Below the pieces are notes generated by a model. That model was not told the origin of the DNA, ran no database searches, and saw only the letters and a list, made by a program, of their open reading frames with translations. A stretch of 6,027 nucleotides of DNA from Waddliaceae bacterium (GTDB taxonomy: Bacteria > Chlamydiota > Chlamydiia > Chlamydiales > SLFE01): assembly GCA_007124415.1 (NCBI GenBank), contig SLFE01000143.1:1-6027 (forward strand), read 5' to 3'. The first letter of the stretch is position 1; each line of letters begins with the position of its first letter. A program made the translations under genes and the position numbers. Below are positions 1 through 5,830 of the stretch, one piece after another.

Positions 1-421
1 CTGGATCATCAGATTCCATGAAAAGGCCGGTTGCCAGTTGCACAGCCGCGCCCAAAACGGTAGTGTCGGAATTTTTATTGCCCTCTTCTGGAGGAACGGA
101 CGGACCCATTTCCTGTTCGCTTTCTACCCCCGGCATAGGTTGGCACGGCTCCGGTTCGGGAGAGGAATCTATTCTTTCCCTTTGTCTATCGGTTTTTTTC
201 GCGGTTCCGCAAGGCTCGTCAATCTTTGTAAAAGTATACCTTTCCACCATGAATCGGAACGCGGCAAGGCCGCCAGTTCCAAATAGCGGCAGGGTCGCGG
301 CAGCGGCTATCGTTGTCAAAAAAATTGTCAAAACTTTTTGACAACGAGTGAGCTTATTATATTTATTAATTGCGTTTCGATATCCTGCGGAACATGGATT
401 TATATACGATAATATCTTCAT
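1..421 (-). CDS. N-terminal part of a membrane-anchored protein of unknown function (runs off left edge)
   Basis: An open frame of 140 codons starts at ATG (419-421 on the plus strand) and stays open to the window edge, so the C-terminus is missing. Residues 1-27 are polar and basic (MKILSYINPCSAGYRNAINK at the start). Residues about 28-60 are hydrophobic (VLTIFLTTIAAAATLPLFG, then GGLAAFRFMV), enough for one or two membrane segments. Residues about 65-120 are acidic and proline-rich with many charged residues (SSPEPEPCQP, PSVPPEEG), like a flexible linker before a further domain. AAAAGGTG lies 10 bases before the ATG, which supports this start. I do not recognise the family. Chlamydial secreted or inclusion-membrane proteins, including the deubiquitinase ChlaDub1, also have an N-terminal membrane segment followed by a Pro-rich linker. 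That comparison is architectural only. The overlapping plus-strand frames look like shadows of this gene. Confidence 0.72.
   Translation of the reverse strand, partial: MKILSYINPCSAGYRNAINKYNKLTRCQKVLTIFLTTIAAAATLPLFGTGGLAAFRFMVERYTFTKIDEPCGTAKKTDRQRERIDSSPEPEPCQPMPGVESEQEMGPSVPPEEGNKNSDTTVLGAAVQLATGLFMESDDP
310..347. repeat. Perfect 13-bp inverted repeat inside the membrane-segment codons
   Basis: Arms TCGTTGTCAAAAA (310-322) and TTTTTGACAACGA (335-347) are exact reverse complements separated by 12 bases. A further copy of TTGTCAAAA sits in the spacer at 325-333. The element lies in codons about 25-38 of the left-edge minus-strand gene, where Leu-Thr dipeptides recur. It could form an mRNA stem early in that message, or be a by-product of the repeated TTGACA codon pair. 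Confidence 0.7.
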
Positions 422-431
422 ATTAGTATTA

Positions 432-439
432 CACCTTTT
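432..439 (-). promoter_or_regulatory. Ribosome binding site of the left-edge gene
   Basis: AAAAGGTG on the minus strand lies 10 bases upstream of the ATG at 421. It is the only purine-rich Shine-Dalgarno-like stretch in this AT-rich gap, and it decides the start. Confidence 0.55.
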
Positions 440-450
440 AATTTAAAAAC

Positions 451-459
451 ATTTTAACA
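451..459 (-). promoter_or_regulatory. Extended -10 promoter candidate for the left-edge gene
   Basis: On the minus strand, TGTTAAAAT reads as an extended -10 element (TG, one base, then TAAAAT, 5 of 6 matches to TATAAT). No good -35 hexamer lies at 16-18 bases. The nearest, TTGTTT, is about 20 bases upstream. Transcription would begin near 444, giving a leader of about 23 bases that includes the AAAAGGTG ribosome site. Confidence 0.4.
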
Positions 460-533
460 TAAAAAATATATAAATAAAACAAATAAAATATTTTTTATTA
501 TTTTGCGCAATAACTCTCAATCTTTTTTTTGTA

Positions 534-561
534 TTGATAATCATTTCTGGACTGTGATAAT
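534..561 (+). promoter_or_regulatory. Sigma-70-like promoter candidate for the methyltransferase
   Basis: TTGATA (534-539, 5 of 6 matches to TTGACA) and GATAAT (556-561, 5 of 6 matches to TATAAT) are separated by 16 bases. The predicted transcription start near 567-569 is only a few bases before the ATG at 571. The message would be nearly leaderless, which fits the missing Shine-Dalgarno sequence. Confidence 0.45.
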
Positions 562-570
562 TTTTTATGA

Positions 571-1569
571 ATGAAAAAACACTATGCCGTGCAAACCCGG
601 GACGATCTTTTTTTACTCGGGAACCTTCATATTGCCTCCAGAGCTATCCATATAATGGCAGATTTTCCGATTGCCGATTTTTTGACAGACGGCCCCAAAT
701 CCTGCAAGGCGATTGCCGATCAATTCGACTTTGATCAAACAGCGACGGGCAAACTTCTCCGCGTCCTCTCATCATTCGGCGTCCTGGAAGAAAACGGGAA
801 CGGGTCTTTCTCGTTGACCGATGCGGGGCACTACCTCTGCCACAGCCATCCCGAATCGCTAAAAGACCTGCTCTTTTATGATGAATCCAGGTGGAGCCCC
901 TTTGGCAGGCTCGAAAGGACGCTGAAAACAGGATTGCCGGCCTTCAACGAACTTTATGAAAAACCTTATTTCAACCATCTGGAAGAAAGGCCTGACCTTC
1001 AGAAACGTTTCAACCGCCATATGGCTGCTGTTTCCACTCATGAAGATCGAGTACTGGCCAAAGAGCTGCCCCTGAGACAGGACGACCACTTTATGGATAT
1101 AGGAGGCGGCGCGGGAAGCCTTGTCCTGGCTGCATTGAATCAGCATAAACAGGCAACAGCGTCTCTCTTTGATCTGCCCGAGGTCATCGACAACATTTCA
1201 GGGAAATTAGATCATAGAATCACCCCGGTCAAGGGAAGTTTTTTCGAGCCCATAAATGCAAAATGCGACGCGGCGATTCTCAAAAGGGTGCTGCACGACT
1301 GGAATGACGAGGAGTGTTTAAAAATTCTTCACAACGCAAAAAACACCCTTAAGCCCGGGGGAAAGCTTTTAGTCATCGAAACGGTCCTTCAAGGCGCAGA
1401 AGACCCGCCGCTCACAAGGCTCTTCGATCTTTTTTTGCTGACCCTGTTCGGGGGCGGAGAAAGGTCCCTTCAGGATTATCGGGACTTGTTCGAAAAAGCG
1501 GATTTGACTTTGTCCGGCATCATCAATACCGACTGTTCTATGAGTATTCTGGAGGCAAGAAAACAGTAG
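571..1569 (+). CDS. SAM-dependent O-methyltransferase (COMT / acetylserotonin type)
   Basis: The predicted cytosolic enzyme has 332 residues, the usual length for family 2 O-methyltransferases, which transfer a methyl group from S-adenosylmethionine to a small hydroxylated compound. Residues 10-90 form the dimerisation and winged-helix region (KAIADQF, LLRVLSSFGVLEE, FSLTDAGHYL). The Rossmann domain follows: DIGGGAG at 176-182 binds SAM, DLP at 201-203 matches the acidic end of strand 2, and GSFFEP is at 222-227. LHDWNDEECLKIL (241-253) carries the histidine that acts as catalytic base in plant COMT. KPGGKLLVIE (261-270) and the C-terminal SILEARK complete the fold. The ATG at 571 directly follows an in-frame TGA (568-570), so no longer form exists. 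There is no Shine-Dalgarno sequence. The substrate cannot be read from sequence. A quinone, polyketide or pigment hydroxyl is possible. Confidence 0.9.
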   Translation: MKKHYAVQTRDDLFLLGNLHIASRAIHIMADFPIADFLTDGPKSCKAIADQFDFDQTATGKLLRVLSSFGVLEENGNGSFSLTDAGHYLCHSHPESLKDLLFYDESRWSPFGRLERTLKTGLPAFNELYEKPYFNHLEERPDLQKRFNRHMAAVSTHEDRVLAKELPLRQDDHFMDIGGGAGSLVLAALNQHKQATASLFDLPEVIDNISGKLDHRITPVKGSFFEPINAKCDAAILKRVLHDWNDEECLKILHNAKNTLKPGGKLLVIETVLQGAEDPPLTRLFDLFLLTLFGGGERSLQDYRDLFEKADLTLSGIINTDCSMSILEARKQ

Positions 1570-1602
1570 CCATTAGAGCGGACTTTTTATACAATCCGCG
1601 AT
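1570..1602 (+). other. 33-base gap with a small hairpin and a -10-like element before the YeeE-type gene
   Basis: GCGGA (1578-1582) and TCCGC (1595-1599) can pair around a 12-base loop just before the ATG at 1603. TACAAT (1590-1595) resembles a -10 hexamer, but no -35 lies at a suitable distance. The gap stays in the same frame as both flanking genes and is interrupted only by the TAG of the methyltransferase. No Shine-Dalgarno sequence is present, so translation may depend on coupling to the upstream gene. Confidence 0.3.
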
Positions 1603-2028
1603 ATGGAGAACTTTACCCCCCTATCGGGAGCAGTCGGAGGCGTCCTTATCGGCATAGGAGCTTTAGCGCTCCTCTTTTTCAACGAGCGGATCGCCGGAAT
1701 ATCAGGCATTTATTCGGGCCTTGTCAAAATGCGTCCCAATGAAACCCTGTGGCGTTTTCTGTTCGTCCTGGGCCTTCTTCTTGGAGGGACGATCGTCAAG
1801 GTTTTCCACCCGGCCGCTTTCGACCTTCAAATCGACAAGCCGTTGCTTACGGTCGTAGCGGGAGGCTTGCTTGTGGGATTCGGCACCTCCTACGGCCACG
1901 GATGCACCAGCGGCCACGGCGTCTGCGGCGTCGGCCGCCTGTCGATAAGGTCGATTGCCGCAACGGCAATTTTTATGTTCTTTGGAATCGCAACGGCAAC
2001 GCTCGTCTACATAATTTTTTGGAGGTAA
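1603..2028 (+). CDS. YeeE/YedE-family sulfur transporter, N-terminal-half subunit (PmpA-like)
   Basis: This 141-residue inner-membrane protein has about four hydrophobic segments (roughly 8-28, 52-68, 81-98, 115-139). FTPLSG at the start, NERIAGISGI at 27-36 and GFGTSYGHGCTSGHGVCGVGR (first residue at 92) are hallmarks of the YeeE/YedE (DUF395) family. Full-length members such as TsuA import thiosulfate using conserved cysteines in the pore. Here C101 and C108 lie in the signature loop. Many bacteria split the protein into two adjacent genes, and the downstream gene supplies the other half. The ATG at 1603 puts FTPLS at the expected place, and no other start lies between the upstream stop and this codon. 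It lies 33 bases after the methyltransferase, so co-transcription is likely. The substrate, thiosulfate or another sulfur compound, is inferred from the family. Confidence 0.9.
   Translation: MENFTPLSGAVGGVLIGIGALALLFFNERIAGISGIYSGLVKMRPNETLWRFLFVLGLLLGGTIVKVFHPAAFDLQIDKPLLTVVAGGLLVGFGTSYGHGCTSGHGVCGVGRLSIRSIAATAIFMFFGIATATLVYIIFWR
2021..2026 (+). promoter_or_regulatory. Strong Shine-Dalgarno sequence that fixes a TTG start
   Basis: GGAGGT is formed by the last codons and stop of the upstream gene (TGG AGG TAA). It lies 6 bases before the TTG at 2033. This supports initiation at TTG rather than at the internal ATG near 2075, which would delete much of the first membrane helix. Confidence 0.8.
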
Positions 2029-2032
2029 TATT

Positions 2033-2440
2033 TTGCGCCATCTCACATCGCTTCTTGCCGGCACTATTTTCGGTATGGGCCTCGCCGTTTCTTTGATGGT
2101 ACAGCCACAAAAAGTCCTTGGATTCCTCAATGTCGCGGGAAGTTGGGATCCGACGCTGCTTGTGGTCTTCGCTTTCGCCCTGATTACCTACGCCATCGGC
2201 TTCCCCCTAATCTCAAAGCAGCCCCTTTTCGACAAAAGCCATATGCCGACGAAATCGGAAATCGACCCTCCTTTAATCATCGGGGCCTCGCTGTTCGGAA
2301 TCGGCTGGGGCTTGATCGGCCTTTGTCCCGGTCCTGCCATCACCAACCTGATCACAGGAAATTTTAGCGTTATCCTCTTTGTTTTAGCTATGACATGCGG
2401 CATGTACCTATCAGGGGCGGTAAAACAAACAGTTAAATAA
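2033..2440 (+). CDS. YeeE/YedE-family sulfur transporter, C-terminal-half subunit (PmpB-like)
   Basis: This 135-residue membrane protein is the partner of the preceding half-transporter and starts 4 bases after its stop. About four hydrophobic stretches are visible (5-23, 41-60, 81-98, 111-128). Family marks are QPQKVLGFLNVAGSWDPTL (24-42) and FGIGWGLIGLCPGPAI (88-103), with C98 in the GLCPGP loop. In TsuA-type thiosulfate importers the equivalent cysteine belongs to the relay that passes substrate across the membrane. The start is TTG at 2033, supported by GGAGGT 6 bases upstream and by a complete first helix. The two subunits probably assemble as a heterodimer in the inner membrane. Its last 30 bases overlap the 3' end of the convergent minus-strand gene, and no terminator is visible. 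Confidence 0.88.
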   Translation: MRHLTSLLAGTIFGMGLAVSLMVQPQKVLGFLNVAGSWDPTLLVVFAFALITYAIGFPLISKQPLFDKSHMPTKSEIDPPLIIGASLFGIGWGLIGLCPGPAITNLITGNFSVILFVLAMTCGMYLSGAVKQTVK

Positions 2441-3058
2441 AACCGCAAGCCATGACGGTGGATTTCTCGCTCTTAAATTCCTGTAGCTGTCTTCGATCCG
2501 CCTTTTGTGTTCATCTGCCAGATCGCCGTCAAAAGGCTTCAAATACACGTCGCGAGGGACAATCTTCTTTTCGTGGATTTTCTCGACGCAAAAATGATAC
2601 AAACGGTTAACTTTGCCGGCTTCTATTTCATAGTTCGAGGCTACATAGCCACTCATGGCAAGCTCGCCCCTTTGAACTTTCATATCCAGATCGAGATACT
2701 CTGTGAAGCAGGTTAAATTGCAAATTTCAAACAGAATGTAGAGCTTCGACGTGTCGTCGTCAAGGGCTTCGCAATAAAAAATTTTTGGAGATCTCAGCAA
2801 AAACCCATAGCGGGGATGGTGTTTCCAATAAACGGTGCAGTAGGCTCCAAAGAGAGCTCGATTCGACTCCTTAGTCACAGACTCAACCGTAATTCGGTCT
2901 CCTCCGCACATTTTGGACGCGCTGTCCCACAACTGCTTGACCTCGGGCGATTGGAGAAGACTCTGAACCAAACGGTTCGTACGGTCGCGAGCGCCTTCCT
3001 GCTTTTCTCTTGCGCAAGAGGCGGCAAGATGATAACTCATGGACGCGTTGGCTATCAT
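2411..3058 (-). CDS. Cysteine-rich protein of unknown function, coupled to the acyl-CoA dehydrogenase
   Basis: The 215-residue product has no signal peptide or clear transmembrane helix and is probably cytosolic or secreted by a non-Sec route. The ATG at 3058 overlaps the upstream TGA as ATGA, so translation is probably coupled. No Shine-Dalgarno sequence is visible. An in-frame ATG at 3040 is an alternative start. Visible features are an N-terminal polar helix (residues 10-50), a middle block LYILFEICNLTCFTEYLDLD (first residue 106) followed by RGELAMSGYVASNYEIE (130-146), a charged segment DEHKRRIEDSYRNLR (182-196) and a hydrophobic tail WLAVLFNCLF (203-212). There are eight cysteines. The FEICN...RGEL...YEIE layout reminds me of hypothetical proteins in amoeba-associated bacteria that look like degenerate zincin peptidases, but no HExxH motif is present. 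I do not assign a function. Confidence 0.75.
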   Translation of the reverse strand: MIANASMSYHLAASCAREKQEGARDRTNRLVQSLLQSPEVKQLWDSASKMCGGDRITVESVTKESNRALFGAYCTVYWKHHPRYGFLLRSPKIFYCEALDDDTSKLYILFEICNLTCFTEYLDLDMKVQRGELAMSGYVASNYEIEAGKVNRLYHFCVEKIHEKKIVPRDVYLKPFDGDLADEHKRRIEDSYRNLRARNPPSWLAVLFNCLFYRP

Positions 3059-4719
3059 AAAACAAGCGATTGAATCATTTCCAAATACCCGGCGCCGGCC
3101 GTTTCCTCCTCTCGAAGGAATAGATCAAGACATCGGCTTTTTGATCCTCCGGGTTGATCTTTGGCTTCGATGGACAGCCTAAGGGCGGCATAGATCACAG
3201 CCATTTGATGCACCACCGATTTAATCTGCAGGCTTTGCAGATTCGGTTCCGCATTTTTAAATGCGTCCAGATCCTTTTTGAGCCGATTCATGCGGTTTTT
3301 GATCGGATCATCTATTTCGAATGATTCAACATGTTTGATAAAAATCTCGTCGATGCCGTAGCGGTGTATGTCGCGCAGGATTTGCATGCGCAAAACATTG
3401 TGAGTGCCTTCCCAGTTCTCGCAAATGATGCTGTCTTGCAAAAGGCGCGGAATAGAGGAAAAACTTTCAATTGTGCCGTTGCCGGCCAAAACATCAAGCG
3501 AGTGGTGGATATGCTCGACCGTCCAAAGCGCCGTAAGATACTTGTTGAGATTCACCAAAAGACGAAGCAAAAGCGCCCCCTCCTCCCCTTCGATTTTTCC
3601 CGTGTCGAGCTCATCCTGCAATTTAGCCTCGGCAAATATCGAGGCCGTCAAGGCAGTATTCTCCGCTTTGATTCGGGCCAGGTTTTCCTGTACAAGGGGA
3701 TATTCAATGATCAAACGTCCGAATGCCCGCCGATGCTTGGCGTAAGCCAGGGCAACATGAAAGGCCCGCCTTGCCATGCCGACAACGCAAAAAGCGTTGA
3801 AGATGCGTGAGATATGCAAAACATTCTGCATGAGAATTTTAAACCCTTCTTCAGGATGCCCCATCGAAAACGCTCTGGCGCCGTGAAAATCCATCTCGGC
3901 TGTCGCGAGGGTTTTTGTGCCGAGCTTTTCTTTGAGGCGGCGCATCGTATAATGATTGCGCTCTCCCGATTCCAAAACGGCAGGAACTAAAAAAAGCCCC
4001 AGACCTTTGGTTCCCGAAACCGAAGGGTCGAAGCGCGCCGTCATTAAAATCAGGTCGGCGTCGGCATTGGAACAAAACCACTTCTCGCCCTGTATGCGCC
4101 ATCTTCCCTGCTCGTCGCGGTAGGCTTCGGCGGCATTGGCGCCGACATCCGAGCCGCCCTGAACTTCCGTCACGAACTGCGCGCCTGTAAAATTGGTTCG
4201 ATAGGATGGCTCGGTCAGTTTTTCTAAAAAGTATTCTTTCAGAGGGAAATCGGGAACTTTTTGCAAGACCCTGATAATCCCGGCGGAACAGGCCGCCGGA
4301 CAGTTATGCCCCGCCTCCCCTGCCTGGGACGAAAGAAACATAAAAGCCATAGCTTCCAATAGCCCTCCGGGCTTGGCCATGCGGTCCAAAAGGCGCGAGC
4401 TGTAAATCACATCGCCTGCGGCGGCATAGCTCGGATGATGCACCACCCTTTCGGTGTTTTGCCCCACCCCGTCATAATGCTCTATCTCAGGCAAATTGTG
4501 GCGGAGATGATTTTCGTGAACAAGAGGCTCAAGCTCGCTCACTACCCGTTCGGCAAATTCTGTCAGCTCGCTGTCGAGGCGGTCTCCGAAATAGAAGGAA
4601 ACCGAGTGTTGAAAATCTTCATCGCCAAGATACGGATTGTGCCGGATTTCCTTCTCCCACTCCGCAAGATCCTGCCTCCCGAGGGCATTGCCCTTCATGG
4701 TCTCTTCGATAGTCTTCAT
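3055..4719 (-). CDS. AidB-like acyl-CoA dehydrogenase family flavoprotein
   Basis: The 554-residue predicted cytosolic FAD enzyme resembles E. coli AidB (about 540 residues) more than short-chain acyl-CoA dehydrogenases (about 380). An N-terminal AidB-type region (1-180, including VVHHPSYAAAGDVIY at 92-106) precedes the middle beta domain, with TEVQGGSDVGAN at 184-195, GEKWFCSNADADL at 211-223 and LGTKTLATAEMDF at 266-278. The alpha domain follows (KHRRAFG, 328-334). LAGNGTIESFSSIPRLLQDS (411-430) leads into ENWEGTHN (434-441), where E437 is at the position of the catalytic glutamate. A helical C-terminal part (455-554) matches the AidB extension that binds DNA in E. coli. Whether it does so here is unknown. 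No beta-oxidation or electron-transfer-flavoprotein genes are in the window. The ATG at 4719 lies 33 bases after the kinase gene and lacks a Shine-Dalgarno sequence. M8 (4698) is an alternative start. Confidence 0.9.
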   Translation of the reverse strand: MKTIEETMKGNALGRQDLAEWEKEIRHNPYLGDEDFQHSVSFYFGDRLDSELTEFAERVVSELEPLVHENHLRHNLPEIEHYDGVGQNTERVVHHPSYAAAGDVIYSSRLLDRMAKPGGLLEAMAFMFLSSQAGEAGHNCPAACSAGIIRVLQKVPDFPLKEYFLEKLTEPSYRTNFTGAQFVTEVQGGSDVGANAAEAYRDEQGRWRIQGEKWFCSNADADLILMTARFDPSVSGTKGLGLFLVPAVLESGERNHYTMRRLKEKLGTKTLATAEMDFHGARAFSMGHPEEGFKILMQNVLHISRIFNAFCVVGMARRAFHVALAYAKHRRAFGRLIIEYPLVQENLARIKAENTALTASIFAEAKLQDELDTGKIEGEEGALLLRLLVNLNKYLTALWTVEHIHHSLDVLAGNGTIESFSSIPRLLQDSIICENWEGTHNVLRMQILRDIHRYGIDEIFIKHVESFEIDDPIKNRMNRLKKDLDAFKNAEPNLQSLQIKSVVHQMAVIYAALRLSIEAKDQPGGSKSRCLDLFLREEETAGAGYLEMIQSLVL

Positions 4720-4727
4720 GTTATCGA

Positions 4728-4756
4728 GGTATAATGGCTCTTAGAAATTGTTTCAA
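4728..4756 (-). promoter_or_regulatory. Possible internal promoter before the acyl-CoA dehydrogenase
   Basis: On the minus strand, TTGAAA (4756-4751, 5 of 6 matches) is followed after 17 bases by TATACC (4733-4728, 4 of 6). The -35 overlaps the kinase stop codon. Predicted transcription starts near 4721, almost at the ATG (4719). The weak -10 makes this tentative. Read-through from the kinase is the alternative. Confidence 0.3.
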
Positions 4757-5820
4757 GATATTTTCAAGTGAAGCCCCTTCCGAATAACCTCGGCAATTGA
4801 GGGCCGCTCGGCGGGATCGGGATGCATCATATCGAGCAAATCCGCCTCCAAAGACTCTGCAGGGTATTGCTTTTTTTTCTCTTTCCAAAACGCCTCATAA
4901 TCTTCGACTACAGAAAACCCCATGCTTCCCCACGAATCGACAAATGCCAGCCAAAGGGCAAGCGCTGTTTGAAAAACGTCGGTTTTAGTCGAAACGGGAG
5001 CTTCGTTTAAGCCTCTTTGTTCAGGGGCTGCGTATCTGTCTGTCGTATGCGTGTGCGCTTTATCATGACCTGCCAAAATGGACAGTCCGAGGTCGTTGAA
5101 CCGGGCCCTGAAAGTTCCGCCTGCAAAATCGAGCAAAATATTTTCCGGCTTGATATCGGCAAGAATAACGCCGCATTGATGAAAATAATTAACGCATAAT
5201 AGCAAACTATCCAAGATCTGTTTTCGATAGATAGGATGAAGATCCGGATTCTTAAGCGTCAATGTGTGTAAATCGCCGCCATTGGCAAGAGGCATAACGG
5301 CCTTGAATCGCATTCTCCCATTTTTGCCTGAATAAACCGTTTTCGCAATGGCTTCGCCAAACAGTCTTTGAATATGAAATTCGCGTTCGCAAAGCCAAAA
5401 GGTGCGATCGGCCTTTTTGTAATCGGCGATAGCGACAGGCATTTCCCGGTTGAGATCAATCCCCAAATAGACATTTTTAGCTGATCCGTCTCCCAAGATC
5501 ATTTTTGAGAGACATAAGTAAGGATCGAAGCCTTTGTCATGAAGGTAAATTATAATCGGGAAAGGAAGTTTGAAATCTCTTTTTTTTATGTAAACCGTTT
5601 TGTCAGGATCCAAGTACGCCAAAAATTTATACTGAGGCTCTTTGATAGCGATTATGGCGCAGGCGCGAAAAACCTCGCGAGCAGACAAATTCAACTTTTC
5701 GGCTAGCGACAAAGATTTATCCCTGGCGCGCCAGAATAGCTGCGGATTTGTTTCAGCCTGTGCAATCTCATCTGTATACGGGGGGCGTCCGAAAATGTTT
5801 CTCAAACAATCGGTAAACAT
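4753..5820 (-). CDS. Atypical Ser/Thr-type protein kinase with WNK-like lysine placement
   Basis: The product has 355 residues from ATG 5820. Residues 1-100 form an N-terminal region of unknown fold, followed by a kinase domain. The glycine-rich loop is LGDGSAKNVYLG (109-120) and strand 3 is VAIA (129-132), where VAIK is usual, so the standard ATP-anchoring lysine is absent. K115 in the loop sits 17 residues before A132, matching the K233-to-C250 spacing of WNK1. CEREF (144-148) offers the helix-C glutamate. The catalytic loop is LADIKPENILL (220-230): HRD is changed to LAD, but D222, K224 and N227 are kept. DFG is DLG with D243 kept. AAPEQ (264-268) and KTDVFQTALALW complete the fold. An active enzyme is likely. 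A TTG at 5841 would add seven residues but has no better ribosome site. No membrane helix is present, so it may be cytosolic or an exported effector. It leads the minus-strand cluster. Confidence 0.88.
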   Translation of the reverse strand: MFTDCLRNIFGRPPYTDEIAQAETNPQLFWRARDKSLSLAEKLNLSAREVFRACAIIAIKEPQYKFLAYLDPDKTVYIKKRDFKLPFPIIIYLHDKGFDPYLCLSKMILGDGSAKNVYLGIDLNREMPVAIADYKKADRTFWLCEREFHIQRLFGEAIAKTVYSGKNGRMRFKAVMPLANGGDLHTLTLKNPDLHPIYRKQILDSLLLCVNYFHQCGVILADIKPENILLDFAGGTFRARFNDLGLSILAGHDKAHTHTTDRYAAPEQRGLNEAPVSTKTDVFQTALALWLAFVDSWGSMGFSVVEDYEAFWKEKKKQYPAESLEADLLDMMHPDPAERPSIAEVIRKGLHLKIS

Positions 5821-5830
5821 AATGCGTCTA

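Larger units (their letters stand above)
422..570. other. AT-rich divergent intergenic region
   Basis: These 149 bases separate the left-edge minus-strand gene from the methyltransferase. They are far richer in A and T than the flanking coding DNA and contain long A and T runs. Promoter candidates for both directions lie here. A short palindrome, TTGCGCAA (503-510), sits between them. No open frame or stable terminator-like hairpin was seen. Confidence 0.75.

Noticed and set aside
18..341. Plus-strand open frames of 107 and 82 residues near the left edge
   Set aside because: They lie opposite the minus-strand frame 1-421, lack ribosome sites and have low-complexity, family-less products. The minus-strand frame has a ribosome site, a promoter and a sensible membrane-protein composition.
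503..510. TTGCGCAA palindrome between the divergent promoters
   Set aside because: It is only 8 bp with no longer symmetry, so it is too short to call an operator.
1578..1599. Small hairpin after the methyltransferase as a terminator
   Set aside because: The stem is only 5 bp and no T run follows it. The downstream gene starts within 4 bases.
1702..2130. Minus-strand frame of 142 residues across the transporter genes
   Set aside because: Its composition is typical of a shadow frame, and it spans two clearly real YeeE/YedE genes on the other strand.
3331..3810. Plus-strand frame of 159 residues inside the dehydrogenase gene
   Set aside because: It is antisense to the most conserved part of the acyl-CoA dehydrogenase, and its product shows no recognisable motif.
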